From Sphingobacterium faecium (GTDB lineage: Bacteria > Bacteroidota > Bacteroidia > Sphingobacteriales > Sphingobacteriaceae): a stretch of DNA of 64,000 nt. Under the pieces are notes generated by a model. That model was not told the DNA's origin. It did no database searches and was given only the letters and a program-made list of their open reading frames with translations. The stretch spans positions 1 to 64,000 of the forward strand of contig NZ_QBKH01000005.1 in assembly GCF_003054045.1 (NCBI RefSeq), in the 5' to 3' direction. A program made the translations under genes and the position numbers. Each line of letters begins with the position of its first letter. Position 1 is the first letter of the stretch. Below are positions 53,955 to 62,794 of this stretch, one piece after another.

Positions 53955-55547
53955 ATGATAAAAAACAATTATTTATTGACGCTCATATTCACTTTTTGCA
54001 GCATAGCAGGCTGGACACAGGATAAGCGTCCAAATGTAATCTTGATCTTGGTTGATGATCTCGGTTTTTCAGATATTGAGCCATACGGTGCGTCTGAAAT
54101 TCATACTCCAAATCTAAAAGAACTGGCATCTCAAGGGACTCGTTTTCAAGAATTTTATAATAACTCCATCTGTGCTCCTACAAGAGCTTCTTTACTTACT
54201 GGTCAATATGCCCATCGAGCAGGACTAGGTTATTTCAATGTAAATTTAGGTCTTCCTGCCTATCAAGGTTTCTTAAATAAAGAATCTCCAACTTTGGCAG
54301 AGGTACTGAAAAAAGCAGGTTATTCAACTATGATATCTGGTAAATGGCACGTTGGAGACGATTATGACCAGTGGCCGGCACAACGTGGATTTGAACGGTC
54401 GTTCAACTTTGTAGGTGGTGCTTCTAATTTTTATGAGATCAATGATTCTACGCAAGCAACAGTCCCATTGTATAAGAATAATAAACCCTTCTATTTACCT
54501 AAAGACCGCTATCTGACAGATGAAATTACCGATCAGGCTATTGGATTTTTGAAAGAACAGCATCAAGAGAAAAAGCCTTTCTTTTTATACTTAGCATTTA
54601 ATGCACCACACTGGCCACTACAGGCACCAGAAGAAGAAATTCAAAAGTATCAAAGAACTTATAACGTTGGTTGGGACAGCTTACGTATCAAACGCTATGA
54701 AAGTGCTATAGAACAAGGTGTTTTTCCTTCGAATCAAGCAATAACTGCTCAAGACACGTTGATTCAAAAATGGAAAAAGTTAACCTATGACGAACAACAG
54801 TATTGGCAACGCAGACAACAGGTATTTGCCGGGATGATTGATCGGGTGGATCAAAGTATTGGTAAAATCCGTCAAACACTAAAAGAGCTGAAAGTGGATG
54901 ATAATACGATTATTATATTTATGTCTGACAACGGTGCACAAGGGGGTGATCGTGCCCGAATTTACACCACCAGAAATGCAGGCCCAGTGGGCTCTGCAGG
55001 CTCTTATGATGTGCAAAACAGCAATTGGTCCCAAACTGGTAATTCACCATTAAGAAGTTATAAGGACAATCCATATGAAGGAGGCATCGGTGCTCCTTTT
55101 ATCGTCTGGTATCCAAAGGAAGTAAAGGCCAACACGATTAAAAAAGGAACTGGACATCTCATTGATATTGCTCCAACGTTATATGATTATGCGCAGGCTA
55201 AATATCCAAACAGCAATTATGGTGTCGTAACTCATACACTTCCGGGTGTCAGCCTTAGGACGTTGTTAAGTACGGATCAAAAACAATTAGATCGTCCTCA
55301 GGCTTTATTTTGGGAGCGTGCCGGTAACCGAGCTGTTCGCTACGGAAAGTGGAAATTGGTTTCAATCTATCGAAATGGTAATAAAGCTGAGTTATATGAC
55401 ATCGACACGGATCGAGCAGAGAATCATAATCTAGCAGCACAATATCCCCAAGTGGTAGCACAGCTAGAAGAATTGTACAAGGAATGGGCAAAGGACAATG
55501 ACGTTGTGAACTATGATCGCATCAAGATACAATCTTCATTTCGTTAA
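53955..55547 (+). CDS. Exported sulfatase (S1 type, formylglycine-dependent) 1
   Basis: A 530-residue arylsulfatase-like enzyme with a signal peptide (about 1-21, 'CSIAGWTQD'). The metal-binding start is 'LVDDLGFSDI', and the modified residue is C73 in 'NNSICAPTRASLLTGQYAHR' (CxPxR motif, Cys converted to formylglycine). 'SGKWHVGD' and 'MSDNGAQGG' are the remaining conserved active-site segments. It hydrolyses sulfate esters in the periplasm. The modifying enzyme is not encoded in this window. The next gene, a paralogue, starts 20 bases later. Confidence 0.94.
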   Translation: MIKNNYLLTLIFTFCSIAGWTQDKRPNVILILVDDLGFSDIEPYGASEIHTPNLKELASQGTRFQEFYNNSICAPTRASLLTGQYAHRAGLGYFNVNLGLPAYQGFLNKESPTLAEVLKKAGYSTMISGKWHVGDDYDQWPAQRGFERSFNFVGGASNFYEINDSTQATVPLYKNNKPFYLPKDRYLTDEITDQAIGFLKEQHQEKKPFFLYLAFNAPHWPLQAPEEEIQKYQRTYNVGWDSLRIKRYESAIEQGVFPSNQAITAQDTLIQKWKKLTYDEQQYWQRRQQVFAGMIDRVDQSIGKIRQTLKELKVDDNTIIIFMSDNGAQGGDRARIYTTRNAGPVGSAGSYDVQNSNWSQTGNSPLRSYKDNPYEGGIGAPFIVWYPKEVKANTIKKGTGHLIDIAPTLYDYAQAKYPNSNYGVVTHTLPGVSLRTLLSTDQKQLDRPQALFWERAGNRAVRYGKWKLVSIYRNGNKAELYDIDTDRAENHNLAAQYPQVVAQLEELYKEWAKDNDVVNYDRIKIQSSFR

Positions 55548-55567
55548 CATTTAAAATATACATCAAC

Positions 55568-57193
55568 ATGAAAAAAATATTTTCCATATTATATTTATCG
55601 ATGGGTCTAACGGCTCTTGGTATGGCGCAGCAAAAGAAACCTAATATTGTATTGATTTTGGCGGATGACCTCGGTTATTCGGATCTTGGTGCTTACGGAG
55701 GTGAAATTGAAACCCCTAATTTGGATCGGCTTGCTTCAGAAGGATTGCGGTTACGCGAATTTTACAACAATTCGATATGTGCTCCTACACGTGCTTCCTT
55801 ATTGACAGGTCAGTATCAACATAAAGCTGGTGTAGGCTATTTTTCTAATGATCTTGGATTACCCGCATATCAAGGCTACATCAATCAAGAATCATTAACC
55901 ATTGCCGAAGTGTTAAAAGAGAACGGTTATCATACGATCACCTCGGGTAAATGGCATGTATCTGGAAAAGGCAACAGCCTTCCCTGGCAACGTGGTTTTG
56001 ATTTCGTCTTTCCAAAGGAAGAAAAGAGCTCTGATTCAGGGGCTCCAGGATTTAAAGGGAAAACTGATGCACAGGGATACCCATTGCCTGAACATGATGC
56101 TACCAATGTGATCAATCAGCATGCCCTATCATTTTTGGATCAAATAAAAGGTGATAAGAAACCTTTTTTTCTTTATTTGGCACATACTGCTCCACACTGG
56201 CCACTTGTCGCGCTACCTCAAGATATCGCAAAATATAAAGGAAAATATGATAAAGGTTGGGAGGCGATTCGCCAAGAAAGATTTAAACGTCAAAAGGAGT
56301 TAGGATTAATACGCCCGGATGTTAAGTTATCAGTACGTGACGAAGATATTTATGATTGGGATCGACTATCATTTGATCAGCGTCAATTGTGGGCAAAGAA
56401 AATGGAAATATATGCTGCTATGGTAGATCGGTTAGATCAGAGCATCGGTCAGCTGATTCAGAAATTGAAAGATAATGGACAATTGGATAATACCTTAATT
56501 GTATTTCTATCAGACAATGGTGCGCCAGCTGAAGATTTAGTCAAATGGCATCATGGAGCAAGAATAAATACGGGCCCAGTGGGTACTACAGGGTCGTATG
56601 AATCTCAAAGTAAAAACTGGTCATATGCTTCTAATACACCTTACAAAGCCTTTAAAGATTATACCTATGAAGGCGGTATTAACACACCGTTTATTGCTTG
56701 GTTTCCGAATAGAATATCTGCTCATACTATTAAAAATGGGGAAGGACATATTATTGATTTAGCGCCAACATTCTATGCACTAGCAGGAGCAAAATATCCA
56801 AAAATATATAAGGGAATTAAACCCAATGACTTGAAAGGGAAAAATCTTTTGCCGGTTATTTTTGAGGATAAAAATCAAATTGACAGACCCGAAGGACTTT
56901 TCTGGGAGCGTGCCGGTAATCGAGCAGCGCGTATTGGTAAATGGAAACTCGTCTCAACTTGGCCTTCATATAAGTGGGAACTTTACAATCTAGAAACAGA
57001 TCCTACCGAAATAAAAGATGTCGCAAACCAAAATCATGATGTGGTATCCCAACTATCTCAAGCTTATTTTAACTGGGCTAAAAATAATGGTGTAGTTGAT
57101 TTCGCCCAACTTGAAGAACGGGAACCTGAATCTATGAAAGAATTTAGAAAAAGTAAGGTGCAAGAAATAGCAGCACCTGCATTTCGTTTCTAG
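55568..57193 (+). CDS. Exported sulfatase (S1 type, formylglycine-dependent) 2
   Basis: A 541-residue paralogue of the preceding enzyme, with a signal peptide ('GLTALGMAQQ') and C71 in the same CxPxR site ('NNSICAPTRASLLTGQ'). 'LADDLGYSDLGAYGGEIETPNLDRLA' and 'LSDNGAPAEDLVKWHHG' complete the active site. The two proteins share most landmarks ('FYNNSICAPTRA', 'PHWPL', 'FWERAGNRA', 'GKWKLVS'), showing a tandem duplication followed by divergence, probably to different sulfate esters of the same polymer. Confidence 0.94.
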   Translation: MKKIFSILYLSMGLTALGMAQQKKPNIVLILADDLGYSDLGAYGGEIETPNLDRLASEGLRLREFYNNSICAPTRASLLTGQYQHKAGVGYFSNDLGLPAYQGYINQESLTIAEVLKENGYHTITSGKWHVSGKGNSLPWQRGFDFVFPKEEKSSDSGAPGFKGKTDAQGYPLPEHDATNVINQHALSFLDQIKGDKKPFFLYLAHTAPHWPLVALPQDIAKYKGKYDKGWEAIRQERFKRQKELGLIRPDVKLSVRDEDIYDWDRLSFDQRQLWAKKMEIYAAMVDRLDQSIGQLIQKLKDNGQLDNTLIVFLSDNGAPAEDLVKWHHGARINTGPVGTTGSYESQSKNWSYASNTPYKAFKDYTYEGGINTPFIAWFPNRISAHTIKNGEGHIIDLAPTFYALAGAKYPKIYKGIKPNDLKGKNLLPVIFEDKNQIDRPEGLFWERAGNRAARIGKWKLVSTWPSYKWELYNLETDPTEIKDVANQNHDVVSQLSQAYFNWAKNNGVVDFAQLEEREPESMKEFRKSKVQEIAAPAFRF

Positions 57194-57267
57194 CGAAGTA
57201 TGTATTTCTAAAAAATAGAGATTACGTATAGGAAGAACATTATTGGACATTAAAAGTAATCAAACAA

Positions 57268-58011
57268 ATGAAAAAACAGATCATATTCGTCATCATTTTA
57301 TTGGCCATCATAGCTATTGACAGCAAAGGTCAAAATCAATCATCCGTATTAAAAAAGGATGGGATGGAACAAAAAGATTTTCGAACAAAAGCAGCAGTGT
57401 TTCATGAAAAATTAAACGAACAGCTTAAACCACAAATTTTAGATGCAAGATCGGAAGAAGAATTTGATCAAGCACATTTACCACAGGCTATCCAGATTGA
57501 TCCTGCAGTTGAAGATTATGGTCGACAATTGGATAGATTAATTAAAAGTGAACCAGTCTTCCTCTATTCTATACAAACAGGACGGTCTACTCAGGTTGCC
57601 AATTTGCTCGCCGAGCGTGGATTTGAAACGATCTATGTTTTAGCACCTGGTATTTCAGCGTGGATAGGAGCAGGGTATCCAGTGGAGGTATCAGTTCAAA
57701 ATAAAAATAGGATCGTATTGGATGATTTTAAAACAACATTGAAATCACAGGAGTATGTTTTGGTTGACTTTGGTTCCAATTATTGTCCACCGTGTAAAAA
57801 AGTAATACCAGTATTGGATTCGCTCAACAGCAGATCAAATCATAACATTAAGACCGTTTTAATAGAAATAGATGCAAATCCTGACATCATAAAAGATTTT
57901 AAAATCACTTCTATCCCTACATTAATCCTTTACAAGGATGGAGAGCCCATTTGGAAAAAAATTGGTGTTCCGACAGTAGAAGAAATTGTTGGGGCGAGTG
58001 TCAAGCAATGA
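57268..58011 (+). CDS. Exported rhodanese-thioredoxin fusion protein, rhodanese active site altered
   Basis: A 247-residue protein with a signal peptide ('IFVIILLAIIAIDSKGQ'). Residues about 35-130 are a rhodanese-like domain: 'LDARSEEEFDQAHLPQA' and then 'VFLYSIQTGRSTQVANLLAERGF'. Rhodaneses have Cys in the loop after that strand ('YCRSGNRS'); here the position reads Ser, so sulfur transfer is doubtful. Residues about 145-247 are a thioredoxin domain with the active site 'YCPPCKKV' intact. It is the last gene of the SusC-SusD-sulfatase run. It may assist disulfide or sulfur chemistry in the periplasm. Confidence 0.88.
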   Translation: MKKQIIFVIILLAIIAIDSKGQNQSSVLKKDGMEQKDFRTKAAVFHEKLNEQLKPQILDARSEEEFDQAHLPQAIQIDPAVEDYGRQLDRLIKSEPVFLYSIQTGRSTQVANLLAERGFETIYVLAPGISAWIGAGYPVEVSVQNKNRIVLDDFKTTLKSQEYVLVDFGSNYCPPCKKVIPVLDSLNSRSNHNIKTVLIEIDANPDIIKDFKITSIPTLILYKDGEPIWKKIGVPTVEEIVGASVKQ

Positions 58012-58046
58012 TTTTGACTTGCGACAATTATTCAATGATTTTAATT

Positions 58047-58081
58047 GCTAATCTATCCATTATTAGGTAGGTTAGCTTTTT
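58047..58081 (+). terminator. Terminator of the SusC-sulfatase operon
   Basis: An 11-bp stem (58047-58057 with 58066-58076, two G-U pairs), followed by five T residues; it starts 36 bases after the stop. Confidence 0.8.
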
Positions 58082-58326
58082 GTCTTTTGTATCATTATTT
58101 TTATATTAAAGACAGTCATCAATTAAACTTTTGCTCATTAAAATGATCAAAATTAAACTTAAGCAGCAATGCTAATAGGTTGGTGTAATAAATATTTTGT
58201 GATTTATACCATTGAGATATAGCAGGATACTAGATGTCCGTGAAAACTTTGAAACATGAACAACCCGTGTCAATTGTAGTTTGGCTCGATATTTGATCAA
58301 TATTAAACAATCAAAACAATATATAT

Positions 58327-58473
58327 ATGATAAAAAGAGAAAGAATGAGAAAATCAAAAATTGAACAAAACCCATACATGTACTACATGACTAACTGGGG
58401 ATTTATGGAAACGGAGATTAAAGAAGATCGTCCCGTAGCATTGAAAAAAGAAAACGACAAGCTTGAGAAATAA
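58327..58473 (+). CDS. 48-aa small protein of unknown function
   Basis: An ATG-initiated frame of 48 codons. The product is highly charged with a central 'YMYYMTNWGFMETEI' segment and a Lys/Glu-rich tail ending 'KENDKLEK'. Codon composition looks like coding DNA and the end lies before a good terminator. It has no signal peptide or known domain. A ribosome-binding site is not obvious, and a second in-frame ATG exists at 58345. Confidence 0.5.
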   Translation: MIKRERMRKSKIEQNPYMYYMTNWGFMETEIKEDRPVALKKENDKLEK

Positions 58474-58616
58474 TTATCAACGCTTTTAAAATCACAAATT
58501 AGACACTTGCTTTTCCTAAACAGAAAGCATTTTGTGTTTATAGACCTTTCCCAACTTTTATTTAATTATTTCAAGTATGTCAACGTCTAGTCAGAGTTGT
58601 GCATGTGTCTACATGT

Positions 58617-58652
58617 AAAAGCCGCTATAAAGATTAATTTATAGCGGCTTTT
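58617..58652. terminator. Bidirectional terminator between the small gene and lon
   Basis: 11-bp stem GCCGCTATAAA/TTTATAGCGGC (58621-58648), loop of six bases, flanked by AAAA and TTTT so that it works in both directions. It lies 20 bases beyond the lon stop. Confidence 0.9.
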
Positions 58653-58671
58653 ATTTTATAAATGGATTGGA

Positions 58672-61140
58672 TTATTTTTTGGTCTCCAAACCTTTAGTCA
58701 AATCTTTTGCATGCTTTACTTTTTTGTCTAATAATCCCAGAGCGATAACATCTGCCATTTCTGTCACATAGTGAAACTTCATGTCTTTGATGTAACTTTC
58801 TTTAATCTCTTCAATATCCTTCTGATTTGATTTACATAAAATAATCTCTTTGATATTTGCACGCTTAGCTGCCAATATTTTTTCTTTAATACCACCTACA
58901 GGAAGTACCTTTCCTCGTAAAGTAATCTCTCCCGTCATGGCTAGATTTTCTTTAACCTTGCGCTGTGTAAATAGGGAGGTTAAGGCAGTCAACATCGTAA
59001 CACCTGCAGAAGGTCCATCTTTTGGAGTAGCTCCTGCTGGCACGTGAATATGTACATCCCAATTATCAAATACCCGATAATCGATATTAAATTCTTCGGC
59101 ATGAGACCGTAAATATGCCATCGCAATGGAAGCCGATTCCTTCATGACATCACCTAAATTACCTGTTAAACTCATTTTCCCTTTTCCCGGACTCAAGCTT
59201 GACTCAATAAATAAAATATCACCACCAACCGAAGTCCAAGCTAATCCGGTCACCACACCAGCCACCTCATTGTTTTCATAACTATCTTTATCAAAAATAG
59301 GAGCTCCTAGAATATCTACAAGATCCTTTTCATTGATATTGACATTATATTCTTTTTCCATAACAATACGTGTTGCTATACCGCGAACTGTTGAACCTAT
59401 TTTTTTCTCTAAACCACGAACACCGGATTCACGAGTATACTCTTCAATTATTTTTTCAATAATTTTAGGTTTCAACGATACATTTTTTGCCGTTAGACCA
59501 TGTGCCTCACGTTGTTTTGGAATAAGGTGCTTCTTAGCAATCTCAATTTTTTCTTCAATCGTATAGCCATTGACTTCAATAATCTCCATACGATCAAGTA
59601 ATGCCGGTTGGATGTTATTTAACGAGTTTGCCGTAGCGATAAACATCACTTTAGATAAATCATATTCCATCTCTACATAATGATCATAGAAACTCGTATT
59701 TTGTTCTGGATCTAATACTTCTAAAAGAGCTGAAGATGGATCACCTTTAAAGTCTGCGCTCATCTTATCAATTTCATCTAGTACAAAAACAGGGTTGGCA
59801 GCTCCAGCTTTTTTCAAAGATTGGATAATACGACCAGGCATTGCACCAATATAGGTCTTTCGGTGACCTCTGATTTCTGCCTCATCGCGTACACCACCAA
59901 GTGCCATTCTGGTATATTTACGTCCCAATGCTTTTGCTATAGATTTACCTAAAGATGTTTTACCAACTCCGGGAGGGCCTACCAAACATAAAATTGGGGC
60001 TTTCATATTGTTCTTTAATTTCAATACTGCCAAATACTCAATAATACGTTGTTTAACTTTATCCAATCCGTAATGGTCTTTGTCCAATACTTTTTGTGCT
60101 CTAGTCAGGTCAAAATTATCTTTTGTGAACTCATTCCAAGGAAGGTCAAGCAATAATTCCAAATAATTGATCTGAACGGAATAATCAGCTGCAGCAGGAT
60201 TGATACGAGCCAACTTTTCGATCTCTTTTTCAAAATGTTTGGCCACCACATCATTCCACTTTTTCTTTGATGCTCTTTTCTTCAATTCAATAATTTCCAA
60301 ATCAGGAGTATTACCACCCAATTCTTCCTGAATTGTTTTTAATTGTTGATTTAAGAAATAGTCACGTTGTTGTTTGTCCAGATCAATTCTTACTTTATTT
60401 TGGATTTGATTTTTCAATTCCAAAATCTGAATTTCAGAAGTCAACAATTCTAACAAAAGACGTGCTTTGTCGTCTGCATTTAGTAGCTCCAACAATTGTT
60501 GCTTTTGAATCAAGTCAACATTGATATTTGAAGAGATAAAATTAATTAAGAAAGTAGGGCTTTCAATATTTTTTATAGCAATACCAGCCTCACTTGGCAA
60601 GTTAGGTGATAATTGAATAATTTGAAGAGCCATTTCCTTTAAAGTGGCAATGAGGGCTTTAAACTCCTTAGTCGCTTTAGGTTTTTCTTCCTTATATTTT
60701 TCTACGTTTGCTTTAAGATATGGTTCTGTTTGAACGGCTTCAATTAATTTGAAACGTTGTTTACCCTGTAAGATTACCGTTGTATTTCCGTCGGGCATTT
60801 GCAACACCTTGATGATGTGTGCGACGGTACCGACTTGATAGAGTTCATCAATAGTTGGGTCTTCCATAGACATATCTTTCTGGGCAACGACTCCTATTGT
60901 TTTATCTCCTTGATAAGCATCTTTAACTAATTTGATGGATTTGTCACGTCCCACAGTAATCGGAATAACAACACCAGGAAATAAAACGGTATTGCGAAGA
61001 GACAAAATGGATAACGACTCTGGAATTTCGGCATTCCGCATGTCATCTTCATCTTGTTGGCTTAATAATGGAAAGAATTCGGTATCTTCAGATATAATGG
61101 GAATCGCCTGATTGAAATCAAATGTTTCGAATTTGCTCAT
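58672..61140 (-). CDS. lon: ATP-dependent protease Lon (La)
   Basis: An 822-residue AAA+ protease. N-terminal LON substrate-binding domain (about 40-240, '[19 protein letters not shown]'), coiled-coil hinge, ATPase with Walker A '[16 protein letters not shown]' and Walker B '[10 protein letters not shown]', and the C-terminal proteolytic domain with the Ser-Lys dyad S711 ('[10 protein letters not shown]') and K754 ('[12 protein letters not shown]'). All functional residues are intact. It degrades misfolded and regulatory proteins in the cytoplasm. The upstream 326 bases (61141-61466) contain no gene; no clear promoter was assigned. Confidence 0.98.
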   Translation of the reverse strand: MSKFETFDFNQAIPIISEDTEFFPLLSQQDEDDMRNAEIPESLSILSLRNTVLFPGVVIPITVGRDKSIKLVKDAYQGDKTIGVVAQKDMSMEDPTIDELYQVGTVAHIIKVLQMPDGNTTVILQGKQRFKLIEAVQTEPYLKANVEKYKEEKPKATKEFKALIATLKEMALQIIQLSPNLPSEAGIAIKNIESPTFLINFISSNINVDLIQKQQLLELLNADDKARLLLELLTSEIQILELKNQIQNKVRIDLDKQQRDYFLNQQLKTIQEELGGNTPDLEIIELKKRASKKKWNDVVAKHFEKEIEKLARINPAAADYSVQINYLELLLDLPWNEFTKDNFDLTRAQKVLDKDHYGLDKVKQRIIEYLAVLKLKNNMKAPILCLVGPPGVGKTSLGKSIAKALGRKYTRMALGGVRDEAEIRGHRKTYIGAMPGRIIQSLKKAGAANPVFVLDEIDKMSADFKGDPSSALLEVLDPEQNTSFYDHYVEMEYDLSKVMFIATANSLNNIQPALLDRMEIIEVNGYTIEEKIEIAKKHLIPKQREAHGLTAKNVSLKPKIIEKIIEEYTRESGVRGLEKKIGSTVRGIATRIVMEKEYNVNINEKDLVDILGAPIFDKDSYENNEVAGVVTGLAWTSVGGDILFIESSLSPGKGKMSLTGNLGDVMKESASIAMAYLRSHAEEFNIDYRVFDNWDVHIHVPAGATPKDGPSAGVTMLTALTSLFTQRKVKENLAMTGEITLRGKVLPVGGIKEKILAAKRANIKEIILCKSNQKDIEEIKESYIKDMKFHYVTEMADVIALGLLDKKVKHAKDLTKGLETKK

Positions 61141-61466
61141 ATTATGTTAAGGTATATTTTTATTTTATGTCAGTTTATGACAACATGTCGTAAAACCGAT
61201 AAAAGTTATTTTAAATTTGTCAAACTAGGGTATTGCAAGTAAGATGCCAACCTATTATTTGAAAACGAATGATTCAATATTGCAGTGCATTAAGCAAAAA
61301 AGGCAGTCTATAGCCTAAATTTTGTCAGATTATTTAATTTAAATATTGTGTAAATAGGCATAATAATTGTAATATTGATGCAGGAATAGCGTTGTAAGTG
61401 GGAGCGTAGTAAAAAAGGTTTTCACAAAATAAACTAAGCGCTTGAATATGAATTAAATACTTTAAA
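61141..61466. other. Divergent control region between lon and TPR gene
   Basis: 326 AT-rich bases between divergent genes; it should carry both promoters. No gene, repeat or clear operator was seen. Confidence 0.4.
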
Positions 61467-62144
61467 ATGAAACGTAATTATTTAAATATGAATCTTAAAT
61501 CAGTTAAATTAGGCTTATTTACTGGTGCATTTGCTTTGATGTCTGTTTCATCGTATGCACAGACAGCTAAACAAGAGGAACACTCCAATCCAAATGTTCG
61601 TTTAGGGCAAAAAGCACTGTTAGATGGTGATTTTAAAAATGCTGCTGTCTACTTAGAAAAGTCATTACCTGCAGAAAGTAAAGATCCTGATGTATTATAT
61701 ATGTTGGGTTACTCGCAGTTTCAGAATGGTGACTTCAAAAAAGCAGCTGAATCTTTTGGAAAAGTTGTTGCTTTGGACAGTAAAAATGCAAATGGTTACT
61801 ATTTTAAAGGAAAAGCTAATAATAATTTAGCGACCCAAACGTCAACTAAATTGAACAGTTCGGCACGCGAATCTTTATTGAAAGTTGCAATCGAAGATTA
61901 CTCCAAGGCAATTGCTTTAAATGCGAATGATGTGAAATTATATCAAAACAGAGCATTAGCATACCGTGATTATGGAATTTTGGTAGGAACAGCGGGAGTT
62001 GCAAATTACAATAAAGCTGTGGCAACTGATGCCTACAATAATGCAGTAAAAGATTACGAAAAAGTATTGACTTTTGATGCTTCTCGTAAAGATATCCAAA
62101 CGGAGCTTAAAAAAGCTAAAATCTACCGTGACAACTTGAAATAG
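61467..62144 (+). CDS. Exported TPR-repeat protein
   Basis: A 225-residue protein. Signal peptide ('LGLFTGAFALMSVSSYAQT'); the in-frame ATG at 61488 would give a tighter signal and may be the real start. The mature part has tetratricopeptide repeats, for example 'GQKALLDGDFKNAAVYLEKSLP', 'LYMLGYSQFQNGDFKKAAESFGKVVALD', and a later 'AIEDYSKAIALNANDVKLYQNRALAYRD'. It is probably a periplasmic scaffold for protein-protein contacts. Partner unknown. A strong terminator follows. Confidence 0.85.
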   Translation: MKRNYLNMNLKSVKLGLFTGAFALMSVSSYAQTAKQEEHSNPNVRLGQKALLDGDFKNAAVYLEKSLPAESKDPDVLYMLGYSQFQNGDFKKAAESFGKVVALDSKNANGYYFKGKANNNLATQTSTKLNSSARESLLKVAIEDYSKAIALNANDVKLYQNRALAYRDYGILVGTAGVANYNKAVATDAYNNAVKDYEKVLTFDASRKDIQTELKKAKIYRDNLK

Positions 62145-62160
62145 TATTTTCAAAACAGTA

Positions 62161-62200
62161 AAAAGCACTTTATGATTAAAAACATAAAGTGCTTTTTTAT
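62161..62200. terminator. Terminator between TPR and lipoprotein genes
   Basis: 14-bp stem AAAAGCACTTTATG/CATAAAGTGCTTTT (62161-62196) with an 8-base loop and T-run; usable in both directions for these convergent genes. Confidence 0.85.
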
Positions 62201-62238
62201 TTAAAGTCTATTCTCAAATAGGAGTGAAGATTCTATAA

Positions 62239-62793
62239 TTAATTTGATTTTAACTTACCTCTAATCTTATATTGACTTCTCCCCAAAATGAGAATATCCT
62301 GATCCTTTTCAATTTGATAACTAGAATCAACATCATAAGTAAGTTTTTCATTACTCGAATACAAACTATTATCTACCTTTCGTTCAATAATAACCTGTTG
62401 GATTTTTCCATTTAAATCATGCTCCACAGCTAAATACTGAATTGCTAAACGGTCATCCTTAGCTTTGTATATTGTTTTGCAATCTACTTCTTTAAAATCA
62501 TAGAGATTCGGATCTGCATCTTTAGTAATATCAGCCGCAATAAATCCACTTAATTCAGTATGCCAGTTAGTAATCTTTAAAGACTTAGTTTCACTATCCA
62601 AATCTTTCGCAACTGTCTTTTCGACAGTTGGGTTCAACTTCGTTAACTTTTCAATTTCTGCATTAAAAAATGAATCCAAAGAAAGCGTTGATCCTTTTGT
62701 CTGTTGTACTGATTTTTCGTTATTGCAGGACCAAAATAACAACACACTCCCTATAAGTAAAAAGAGTGTGCTGTTGATATGTTTATTTTTCAT
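62239..62793 (-). CDS. Lipoprotein of unknown function
   Basis: A 184-residue protein with a lipoprotein signal ('FLLIGSVLLFWSCNNEK', lipidated Cys at 23). The mature part is beta-rich in its second half ('LNGKIQQVIIERKVDNSLYSS' then 'YQIEKDQDILILGRSQYKI'). No family was recognised. Its start codon lies one base after the gpmI stop, so it is co-transcribed with gpmI. Confidence 0.75.
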   Translation of the reverse strand: MKNKHINSTLFLLIGSVLLFWSCNNEKSVQQTKGSTLSLDSFFNAEIEKLTKLNPTVEKTVAKDLDSETKSLKITNWHTELSGFIAADITKDADPNLYDFKEVDCKTIYKAKDDRLAIQYLAVEHDLNGKIQQVIIERKVDNSLYSSNEKLTYDVDSSYQIEKDQDILILGRSQYKIRGKLKSN

Positions 62794-62794
62794 A

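Larger units (their letters stand above)
58082..58671. other. Intergenic region with a small gene and terminator
   Basis: About 590 bases. It holds a 48-codon reading frame and the bidirectional terminator at 58617-58652. The rest is AT-rich with no other recognisable element. Confidence 0.4.
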
